Source of the DNA: an uncultured bacterium
Lineage (GTDB): Bacteria > Armatimonadota > UBA5829
Assembly: GCA_938074205.1 (NCBI GenBank)
Contig: CALJES010000003.1
Location: 62,001 to 126,000, forward strand
DNA: 64,000 nucleotides
Direction: 5' to 3'
The notes beneath the pieces were generated by a model. The model saw only the letters and a list, made by a program, of their open reading frames with translations. It made no database searches and was not told the origin of the DNA. Both the position numbers and the translations under genes were made by a program. Positions 7,639 through 14,467 of the stretch are shown here, one piece after another (within the stretch, counting starts at the first letter, position 1; each line of letters begins with the position of its first letter).

Positions 7639-8940
7639 TTAGCGAACGACTAGCCTGCGAGCAATGGCCGAATTGGGATTCTGAGCCCTGACAATTTGAT
7701 ACTCCTTTGCCGCTTCGGAGTGAAGGCCTAGAGATTCGTATACGACTGCAAGTGCTAGATGTGAACCAGGCATAGCGCGCTTAACGGTTGACATTAGGGA
7801 TAGTTCCGAAGAGGACAAAACACGAAATGCGCCAGCAGCCGAATTTGACCAGCCGTCGTTTTCGCCAAACCTTGCTCCGACACGCCACAGGTATAATCTG
7901 CCGCGCTGAAGTGGTTTATCGAGCTTAAATTGTGTACCGGTAACAGTTGCCTCGTAGACCATGTTGCCGCTCTGGTCGGCGATGACCAGCCTGTACGACT
8001 CAGCAAGGTCAGCTCTGGACCAACTGAATACTGGTCGATCCTCAATTACCGTAATTCCAACCGGCCGCAGCAACTTGGGTGCAGTCGGTTCGGGCACAAA
8101 CCCCGACGGATCCCTCAAGCGCACAGCGTTCAGCGCAACGCTTATGGGCTTCGCAGGCTTAACATTCCCAGTTCTGACCTTTTCGGCAATGAGCCTTGCC
8201 ACGCGAGCCTCAAGTGGTGTATTGATGGACCGACTGCGAGGGCCAATCAGCACATATCTTCCGTCAGACTTGACTAGTCTGTAATTGCCGTCCCGTAGCA
8301 AGACTTCGGTTACATTGGCATATTGACCCTGTTTCGGCTGCGCAGTAACAGCTTGAGCAAATGTCTGCTTGCCGGTTTGAGAGTTTGTCGGACGTGGGGT
8401 TTTTGCTGGGGTGGGGGCGTTTCGAGTTTCGATGCGTTTGGCGACTGCGGCGGGCCTGACGTCCACTTTGTCGGAAGGCTCGTTCAAAGTCAGTATAAAG
8501 GCAGCAAGGGCTACGGCAGCAGTGCCGGCCGCCACCACAACCTTCCACCACCTTGGCTGATATATAATACCTCGACTAATTATCTTTGGCTCGACGGTTA
8601 TCGGCCCACGCAAGTGCCCTTGTGCTCGCAGTTCTTGCATCCGTTGTACGTCGCGATAGCACAGGTGACACGAGTTGATATGCGATCTTACGAGGTCGGA
8701 ATCTGATTTGTCCAAGGCTTCATCCAGGAAAGCTGACAGGGTTTCGTAATCAGGACAATCTTGCAAGGAGGCAATCTGCGCTGCGAGCGAACCTACTGCC
8801 GCTTTCGTGAGGCGCAAGTTGTGCAAGCGGTTCTTACACTGCTCACACGTTCGCAAGTGGGCATCGGCCGCCAAAAGCGAAGCGCTATTCAGACGAGCTG
8901 ATATATATTGTTCCAGTTCTCTATCGTCTAAGCAGCTCAT
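7639..8940 (-). CDS. Membrane anti-sigma factor with two zinc fingers and an exported FN3-like/TPR tail
   Basis: 433 residues. Two HxxxCxxC zinc anti-sigma signatures occur in tandem near the N-terminus (HLRTCEQC about residue 27, HINSCHLC about 87). A transmembrane helix (VVVAAGTAAVALAAFIL, about 135-155) is followed by a low-complexity linker. The exported part holds a beta-sandwich like FN3 (FSWSRADLAESYRLVI ... LYLWRVGARF, about 290-370) and a final TPR-like helix pair. The gene follows the sigma factor in the same direction, 131 nt downstream. By family knowledge, such proteins hold an ECF sigma at the membrane until an envelope signal arrives. Two fingers instead of one is less usual. 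Confidence 0.85.
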   Translation of the reverse strand: MSCLDDRELEQYISARLNSASLLAADAHLRTCEQCKNRLHNLRLTKAAVGSLAAQIASLQDCPDYETLSAFLDEALDKSDSDLVRSHINSCHLCYRDVQRMQELRAQGHLRGPITVEPKIISRGIIYQPRWWKVVVAAGTAAVALAAFILTLNEPSDKVDVRPAAVAKRIETRNAPTPAKTPRPTNSQTGKQTFAQAVTAQPKQGQYANVTEVLLRDGNYRLVKSDGRYVLIGPRSRSINTPLEARVARLIAEKVRTGNVKPAKPISVALNAVRLRDPSGFVPEPTAPKLLRPVGITVIEDRPVFSWSRADLAESYRLVIADQSGNMVYEATVTGTQFKLDKPLQRGRLYLWRVGARFGENDGWSNSAAGAFRVLSSSELSLMSTVKRAMPGSHLALAVVYESLGLHSEAAKEYQIVRAQNPNSAIARRLVVR

Positions 8941-9071
8941 ATCAAAAATTCATCCCAACACTTATTTCAAGACGCAGAGAATTCAAGCTTATCGCCCAGG
9001 GATTCTATAAGCATGATTGTCTTCTCGAAGATTGATCTTGGTGCTTAAACCCAATGGGTTCTAGCGCGCTG

Positions 9072-10118
9072 CTAATCGTCATATGTCAATCCGGCCTTCT
9101 CTGTTCTTCGCCGGATGCGTCCCCAAGCCTTAAACCGGACACTCGGAACAGCCTTCGTCGGAATGTTTAACTCGTCAGCGATGACAGAATCCGGCAGAGG
9201 CAGCTCAGCAATTAAATCAGCCGCCCGTTCAGGCGACATTTCTAGAGCTGCCGCTACTTCTGAAAAGTCTACTACTGAAGCTATAGCCATCACTTGCTCA
9301 GGAGACATTCCGAGTATTATTGCTTTGCGTTGCTTGACTGACAGTTGGAGGAACTCATTCCAAAACCAATCCAAAACATGCCTAAACCACGCGGCGTCGA
9401 TAACCTGATCTTCTACGCCGGCGCCGGGAGAAATTAACCAATCCACAGGCGCTGAAGAATCGGAATCCGGATCGGAAACCGTATCAATGGACAGCGGATC
9501 CTCATTTTTTGCTTGCAGTAGCTCCGCGATGCAACCGGTAAGCGTATCCAACTCAACCGGTCCGCCGCAGTAATCTAGAACTGCAGCCGTTAATTCGTAG
9601 AGCGGAAGCTCCCGTGGATCGCGCTTTTCGAGGAAGTGCGATCTGAACTTTTCCTGGTTGTCAATAAGCCAACGGCACTTCGCAGTTGCTGAGCGGCTCT
9701 CCTGTTCCCACTGAGCGTACCCGCACATTCGCGCACCTGTCTTTTGGCATTGCCATATAGCAAAACCTGAGACACCGGTCTTGCCAGAAAGAGTTTCCAT
9801 CAGCTCAAGCTTGAGGTTGTACCACTTGGGACGCTTACGCCTTATGCAGTCACAGTACCTGTTGTGCACCGCTTGACGTACAAAAGCTTCCAAGTTGGTT
9901 ATGCTCGAGGTAGCGGTATCTCCGGAGGCTAGTGTTGCTATCTTACACCATACGGCAGCTACACATTCATCTTCGAAGTCGTCGAGGTCCGTTGTTGGAT
10001 ATCGGGCAACCGCTTTGTGGACAAGTTGCCTAACAATTCGGGCCAGCAGCTCCTCATATGTCCTGTTGTCGGTGCCTGAGCTGCCGAGATACGCTTCCAG
10101 AAGTTTCTGCGCGTTCAC
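9072..10118 (-). CDS. Divergent ECF-type sigma factor with a large internal insertion
   Basis: 348 residues, about twice the length of a standard ECF sigma. Residues about 20-100 fit sigma region 2 (LDDFEDECVAAVWCKI ... FVRQAVHNRYCDCIRRKRP). About 100-230 have no ECF counterpart. The C-terminal 110 residues fit region 4: LSVKQRKAIIL, then a helix-turn-helix ending DSVIADELNIPTKAVPSVRF and the basic WGRIRRR. GTG start, with a GAGGAT-like ribosome site. It lies 28 nt after the CHAT gene and before the anti-sigma gene, so it is likely co-transcribed and controlled by that partner. The insertion could bind the anti-sigma or the CHAT protein; this is conjecture. The sigma assignment is good, its regulon unknown. 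Confidence 0.8.
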   Translation of the reverse strand: MNAQKLLEAYLGSSGTDNRTYEELLARIVRQLVHKAVARYPTTDLDDFEDECVAAVWCKIATLASGDTATSSITNLEAFVRQAVHNRYCDCIRRKRPKWYNLKLELMETLSGKTGVSGFAIWQCQKTGARMCGYAQWEQESRSATAKCRWLIDNQEKFRSHFLEKRDPRELPLYELTAAVLDYCGGPVELDTLTGCIAELLQAKNEDPLSIDTVSDPDSDSSAPVDWLISPGAGVEDQVIDAAWFRHVLDWFWNEFLQLSVKQRKAIILGMSPEQVMAIASVVDFSEVAAALEMSPERAADLIAELPLPDSVIADELNIPTKAVPSVRFKAWGRIRRRTEKAGLTYDD

Positions 10119-10146
10119 AAAACAATCCTCACGGTGAGATAGCCGA

Positions 10147-13100
10147 CTACAATGGATTCCCGTAAAGAACGAAGCAAGCCCAGTAAAACGGGTGAGCGTA
10201 GCGTTTAGATTCTATCATACTCAGCATCGCGTTTCTGAGCGACTCGACACGCGTTCTGCCTCTACTCAGCTCGCGATAGAATAGACCCATCGCTTCGGCT
10301 GCTGCCTCATCGGAAACCTTCCAGGCGCTCCCAATAACAGCTTGTGCCCCGGCAAGAGTAAATAGCTCGGCTGCCCTTGCCGGACCAGACGAGAGTGGGT
10401 CGAGCGAACCTATAGTCTCGCAGGCCGAGAGCACCACCAGTTTAACATTCGAAAAGTTGACGCGAGAAAGTTCTTGAATGCCGATAGCGCCATCTGACTT
10501 TGAGTCCGGTGCCAGGCGCAATTGAAAGCCTGAAGGATTCGCGTCAATTCGGTGGTGGACGGCTATGTGTAGTACTCCTCCTTGAGCAATGGCGTTAAGA
10601 AAGTTTGTGGCTGTTGCTCTTTCCGGTCCTACGAACCATCTGCTGCAGATGTAGCCGTCTTTCACGTTTGTTGCTTCTTTTCGTGCACCTGGCAGGTTTC
10701 CTTCGGGATCAGCAAACACCCAGACCCAATCGGTTTTTGGGTCTATGGCGCAACACCTCTCATCACATACAAGATTCAGCATCCCCCTGCCGATGTAACT
10801 AACCCTGAATCTGCTGAGCACGAATTGCGGTTTACCGTCTTTTTCCATTGAGATGAGCGCATGCATTGGAATGCCTTGCAACTCAGTCGGGAGGGCAAAT
10901 ATCAGGTGCGATTTATCTTGTATCAAATCGCCGAGCGGTGCTAACAGGAGGGTGTAAAGCTCCTCAAGCGGCTGTTTTATTTCAAGGAAAGGTGGCTCCT
11001 GCCAAGTCGTTACAGGCGGCACTGGTATTCCGGCCGCCAGGTTGTCTTCGCAGTTCATAAGCAATCGTCGTAGCCGGTCGACCGCAGCTTCGACTGTGCT
11101 ACGGCTCGCTGTTATCTGCCGACAAATGGCTGCGGTATTAGTGCATGTGAACGCGTAAAGTGAAGGTCCGGTGACCAGGTACTCTACCAACACGGCTTCG
11201 TTCGAAAGTTTGCCACGAAGTCTGACCATGTCAAGAGGGTTGATGGGCAATGCCGTGTACTCGCGTGGGTATTGACTCTCCAGCCACCAACAGGCCTGCG
11301 CATACTGTGCCCAGTCGCTGCCAGAGGCTTTATCCACTGCCGCCTCCGTATTTACGATCAAATCATTTAGCGACCCAAGTTCTATTGTCCTCGCCCACTG
11401 TGCCACGGCGGGCTCTGAAACCTCATCCACCAGGTCTGACACTACGCGGTCAAACCAGCTATAGTTGCGAGCTTTTGCAAATAAGGCGCTAGCGCGCTCG
11501 GCATTACCTGCACGGACGTAGTACCGTGCGAGATCTCTGTAGAGGCTAGCGATGAGCTTTGAACGTTCCGGTCCCCAATCCTGCTCTGAACGTTCTGCTC
11601 CGTAGACACCCTCTATGCGTCGGATGGCGTCCTCTAAAGTGGCACAAGCAGCCTCAATCTGTCCTGCCTGTTGTTGAACCTTTGAAAGCGAAAGCGCAGT
11701 TTGTGCTCCGGACCAAACGTCGCCTGCTTGATCGATATACCGCTTTATTGCCAGTTTGTAGTCGTCGATCGCCGCATCGTAGTTCTTGTTCTCAGCCAAC
11801 AGAGCGGCCCTGGATTCCAACACGCCTGCGGCTCCTCTGACATTGCCTGTCTCTTCGACTATCGGTACAAGTTCCGTGAATCCTTCCAACGCATTCGAGA
11901 CGTCTCCCTGTTTGATGAACGAGTCGACTATATCTCGGACAATCTCTGCCGCCACTTCACCAAGTTTTGCAGCGCGTGCGAGCACAACTGCATTTCTGCG
12001 CACCTCTAGAGCTTTATTGAGCTGACCGTCGTATTCCAAACAAGATGCCAAAGCGCGCATGCATCTCAGCTGCTGATCAACCTGTGCTGATTTCTTGAAT
12101 ACTTCGGCTTGGCGGGACCACAGTACTGCCGCCCTTTGGTTTTCTCCAAGAGCTTGATATGCTAATGCTCCTTGTTCAACCACTGCAATGGATCTTGGAT
12201 CCACAACCTGTGATGGAGATATGCGCTGGAGTAAATTTTGCGACGCCGAATCAGCCTTTGCACCAGCTTCCAAGAGGATGCGCAATCTCTTGCTTCGCGC
12301 TGCAGTTTGATTTGCTGATTGGCCGAGCGCCGCGTATGTCTTGTCAAGTTCTTCGTACAGCTTAGCTGTCAACAGAGGATCTCCCTCGCGCTCACATGCA
12401 CCGTGAGCCTGTCTAAGAACGCTCAGGGCGTCGGAGGGATCACCAAGTGTGCGGCGCACCTCAGCAAGTTTGAACAGCGCACCAATAAGAGGAGTATACG
12501 ACTTTGCCAGCTCAGAGTAGCTGCGCAGTAATGGAATAGTCTTATTCCGTATGATTTGCACAGCGGTTCCAACATCACCTGCAGCCATTTGAGCTTCCCC
12601 AGCCTTCATATAGGCTAGACCCGCCAACTTCAAGCACTCAGCATTCTTGGGGTCTTCTTTGCTAATTTGCTCCCACTGCCGCGCAGCCTCAATGTAGTGC
12701 TGAGATGCACCGGAATACCTGCCAGCAGAAGAGTTTAACGTGCCCCAATCTTCATGCGTAAGTGCGAGTATCGATCTGCAACGATATGCTGCAAAAGTCC
12801 ACGCCGCACGCTCGTAATAGGTCTCTGCGGAACTCAGGCGTTCTAGATCGTAGCAATACACATCACCTAAAAGTTTCATAGTGAGTGCCTGAGATACGTC
12901 AAGGGACATTTTGCCGCACAAACTGGACACGTTCCGTAGGGCTTCTGCAACTTCAACACGCGAAGACCCTCGGTAAGCTATGGCAGCTGCAAATTGCGTC
13001 TTCAAACGAAACAGGTCGCTGCTATCAGTATCCGACTTTGGCGGCATCTTAACATCTGCGTCACCTCTGTTATTTGTGCTGAAAAAGTCAGCCGCCCAGT

Positions 13101-13425
13101 CGACAGTCGGATTTGCAAGCGCGCGTGCCACCATACCAATTATGCTGTCAACATTTGGGATATCTGATGGAATGCCAGCTGACTTTGATGCCCAAGTGTA
13201 GAAAGCCAAATCTATTGCAAGCTCAAACAATTCTTGAGGGTTGTTTTGAGCGAGTTGTACTGCTCGCTGACTAAGAAGCCGACCGGTAGTAGACTGTCGT
13301 AGCATTTGCAGCATTCTAGGCTTGGTCAAGCCGTCTGAATAGGCGGATCCTGTGACATCGAATCCGTAAACAATTACCGCGACGGCAAGCAGGGAGCATA
13401 TACAGATTGTACGCCGAGAACACAT
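10147..13425 (-). CDS. TPR-rich protein with C-terminal CHAT (caspase-like) peptidase domain
   Basis: 1092 residues. A hydrophobic N-terminal segment (residues 8-28) acts as signal peptide or anchor. About residues 100-700 are tandem TPR-like helical hairpins (AGEAQMAAGDVGTAVQI, YQALGENQRAAVLW). The final 330 residues form a CHAT domain: LSNEAVLVEYLVT, LIFALPTELQGIPMHAL, the His loop LHIAVHH (H957 the likely catalytic His) and VLSACET (C1002, the nucleophile). It ends with the usual AGAQAVIGSAWKVSD and FYWACFVLYGNP. CHAT domains are cysteine proteases related to separase and gingipain. It lies between the PagL-like gene and the sigma gene, so regulated proteolysis in an envelope response is a reasonable inference. 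Confidence 0.9.
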   Translation of the reverse strand: MCSRRTICICSLLAVAVIVYGFDVTGSAYSDGLTKPRMLQMLRQSTTGRLLSQRAVQLAQNNPQELFELAIDLAFYTWASKSAGIPSDIPNVDSIIGMVARALANPTVDWAADFFSTNNRGDADVKMPPKSDTDSSDLFRLKTQFAAAIAYRGSSRVEVAEALRNVSSLCGKMSLDVSQALTMKLLGDVYCYDLERLSSAETYYERAAWTFAAYRCRSILALTHEDWGTLNSSAGRYSGASQHYIEAARQWEQISKEDPKNAECLKLAGLAYMKAGEAQMAAGDVGTAVQIIRNKTIPLLRSYSELAKSYTPLIGALFKLAEVRRTLGDPSDALSVLRQAHGACEREGDPLLTAKLYEELDKTYAALGQSANQTAARSKRLRILLEAGAKADSASQNLLQRISPSQVVDPRSIAVVEQGALAYQALGENQRAAVLWSRQAEVFKKSAQVDQQLRCMRALASCLEYDGQLNKALEVRRNAVVLARAAKLGEVAAEIVRDIVDSFIKQGDVSNALEGFTELVPIVEETGNVRGAAGVLESRAALLAENKNYDAAIDDYKLAIKRYIDQAGDVWSGAQTALSLSKVQQQAGQIEAACATLEDAIRRIEGVYGAERSEQDWGPERSKLIASLYRDLARYYVRAGNAERASALFAKARNYSWFDRVVSDLVDEVSEPAVAQWARTIELGSLNDLIVNTEAAVDKASGSDWAQYAQACWWLESQYPREYTALPINPLDMVRLRGKLSNEAVLVEYLVTGPSLYAFTCTNTAAICRQITASRSTVEAAVDRLRRLLMNCEDNLAAGIPVPPVTTWQEPPFLEIKQPLEELYTLLLAPLGDLIQDKSHLIFALPTELQGIPMHALISMEKDGKPQFVLSRFRVSYIGRGMLNLVCDERCCAIDPKTDWVWVFADPEGNLPGARKEATNVKDGYICSRWFVGPERATATNFLNAIAQGGVLHIAVHHRIDANPSGFQLRLAPDSKSDGAIGIQELSRVNFSNVKLVVLSACETIGSLDPLSSGPARAAELFTLAGAQAVIGSAWKVSDEAAAEAMGLFYRELSRGRTRVESLRNAMLSMIESKRYAHPFYWACFVLYGNPL

Positions 13426-13503
13426 TCGTGTGCATCTCTAGAATTTACAATATTTGCTTTCAAGTTCATTGTAGCATCTTCAAATAAATGTTGAGCCAAA
13501 TCT

Positions 13504-14076
13504 CTACCTGTACCAGGAAACTCCTATATTCCAAATGCTTGCATTTATACCGAGGTTAGGTAGTCTCAATCCTGCGTTTGAATTGTGCGAGAAGACATAA
13601 CCGAGAGTCACCGCCGTATTTGAGCCAGTGGCCAAGTGCAGGGATATCCCCAGATGTTCTGTGAAGTTTATCCTTGTACTGTGAGCGATTAATCTTTTTT
13701 CGAAACAGACAACACCAAAACCGACGTCAAAAGCTACAGCGGCACTTCTCCTCACCGCGAGAAACCGTCGATAGCATCCTACAATGAACAATCCGTCGTT
13801 TTCAGGGCGCTCCTCTTCCTGTGCCAGAGCAAGTTCAATGGCATATTCTTCGCGCGGAGATACAAAGCTACCGCATCTCAGCTTCAGCAGTCGGAATGCG
13901 GTGAGATCAGTGGTTTTCCTAGGTATCCGGTGACTCTCGGCCTCAGCTAGAAACAGCGATAACTCTTGCTTACCTCGCTGGAAATCTTCGAAGCGCAACC
14001 GCTCAGCCAGTGCTTGAGTAGACACAGCTAAAATTAGGCTGATCAATATAGACAGAGAATTCCCTTTCAACACCAA
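13504..14076 (-). CDS. PagL-like lipid A 3-O-deacylase (acyloxyacyl hydrolase family)
   Basis: 190 residues with a signal peptide (about 1-24, ending TQALA). The C-terminal half is a short beta-barrel pattern ending in GVSWYR. The motif GYVFSHNSNAG (H164, S166) matches the catalytic HxSN of PagL. Fourteen residues after the His, where Pseudomonas PagL has the triad Glu, this protein has Asn (N178). Family members remove the 3-linked acyl chain of lipid A in the outer membrane. The start is one of TTG-GTG-TTG at 14076-14068. A TTGACC-18-TATATT promoter lies upstream. It is the first gene of the probable operon with the CHAT, sigma and anti-sigma genes. Confidence 0.72.
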   Translation of the reverse strand: MVLKGNSLSILISLILAVSTQALAERLRFEDFQRGKQELSLFLAEAESHRIPRKTTDLTAFRLLKLRCGSFVSPREEYAIELALAQEEERPENDGLFIVGCYRRFLAVRRSAAVAFDVGFGVVCFEKRLIAHSTRINFTEHLGISLHLATGSNTAVTLGYVFSHNSNAGLRLPNLGINASIWNIGVSWYR

Positions 14077-14113
14077 ATGCCAAATTCTGCAATTATTGCG
14101 GCCATACGCCGTA

Positions 14114-14143
14114 AATATAGTCCGTGCCTATCGTTATGGTCAA
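14114..14143 (-). promoter_or_regulatory. Predicted sigma70 promoter for the PagL-like/CHAT/sigma operon
   Basis: On the minus strand TTGACC (14143-14138) is followed by an 18-nt spacer and TATATT (14119-14114). Transcription would start about 30 nt before the PagL-like gene. The boxes match housekeeping consensus, so at least basal expression need not depend on the encoded sigma factor. Confidence 0.55.
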
Positions 14144-14219
14144 GCACATAGACTTAGCCGTGTTGACAAATCATAACTGCGTAGATAATAGTGCTCAACA
14201 GAAATCGCGCATTTACAGG

Positions 14220-14248
14220 TTGACAAGTCTTGTATTCTGAGGTAAAAC
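14220..14248 (+). promoter_or_regulatory. Predicted sigma70 promoter for the 14.5-kb secreted-protein gene
   Basis: TTGACA at 14220-14225, 17-nt spacer, TAAAAC at 14243-14248. A second TTGACA lies at 14163-14168 with a GATAAT 15 nt later. Start at about 14255 would give a leader of roughly 200 nt before 14464, long enough for the structured element described next. Confidence 0.45.
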
Positions 14249-14296
14249 GTTTATGGAAAGGGTAGTCTGCCCGCTCAAGGGTAATTTTAACAATTG

Positions 14297-14419
14297 TACT
14301 TGCAGATAGGAGATATCATCTTGTACCGCCATTTTCCGCATTTCTTGCTAAATGTAAACGTAGTGGCCGGTAACTTCCAGTGGACGGTGAAAGATGGTAG
14401 TGTGCATCTTCTGCAAGTA
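14297..14419 (+). promoter_or_regulatory. Candidate structured leader closed by a 10-bp inverted repeat
   Basis: TACTTGCAGA at 14297-14306 is an exact reverse complement of TCTGCAAGTA at 14410-14419, so the leader RNA could fold into a long-range stem enclosing about 100 nt. The left arm lies next to a TAGGAG ribosome site and the right arm lies inside the small ORF that starts at 14321. No known riboswitch consensus was recognised. Pairing could occur by chance, so confidence is limited. Confidence 0.35.
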
Positions 14420-14467
14420 ACTAGTAAAACTAACGCCCAAGAAAGTGAGAAAGGAGGATTCGCATGA
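14321..14467 (+). CDS. Candidate 48-codon leader ORF coupled to the secreted-protein gene
   Basis: A TTG at 14321 lies about 8 nt after TAGGAG and opens a 48-codon frame. It ends at TGA 14465-14467, overlapping the ATG of the next gene as ATGA. This is the arrangement expected for translational coupling. The peptide would have a hydrophobic, beta-like middle (LLNVNVVAGNFQWTV) and a polar tail. It lacks cysteines and a recognisable domain. The next gene also has its own AAGGAGG site, which lies inside this ORF. It may be a leader peptide, a small real protein, or a chance open frame; the ribosome site plus the exact overlap favour translation. Confidence 0.35.
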   Translation: MYRHFPHFLLNVNVVAGNFQWTVKDGSVHLLQVTSKTNAQESEKGGFA

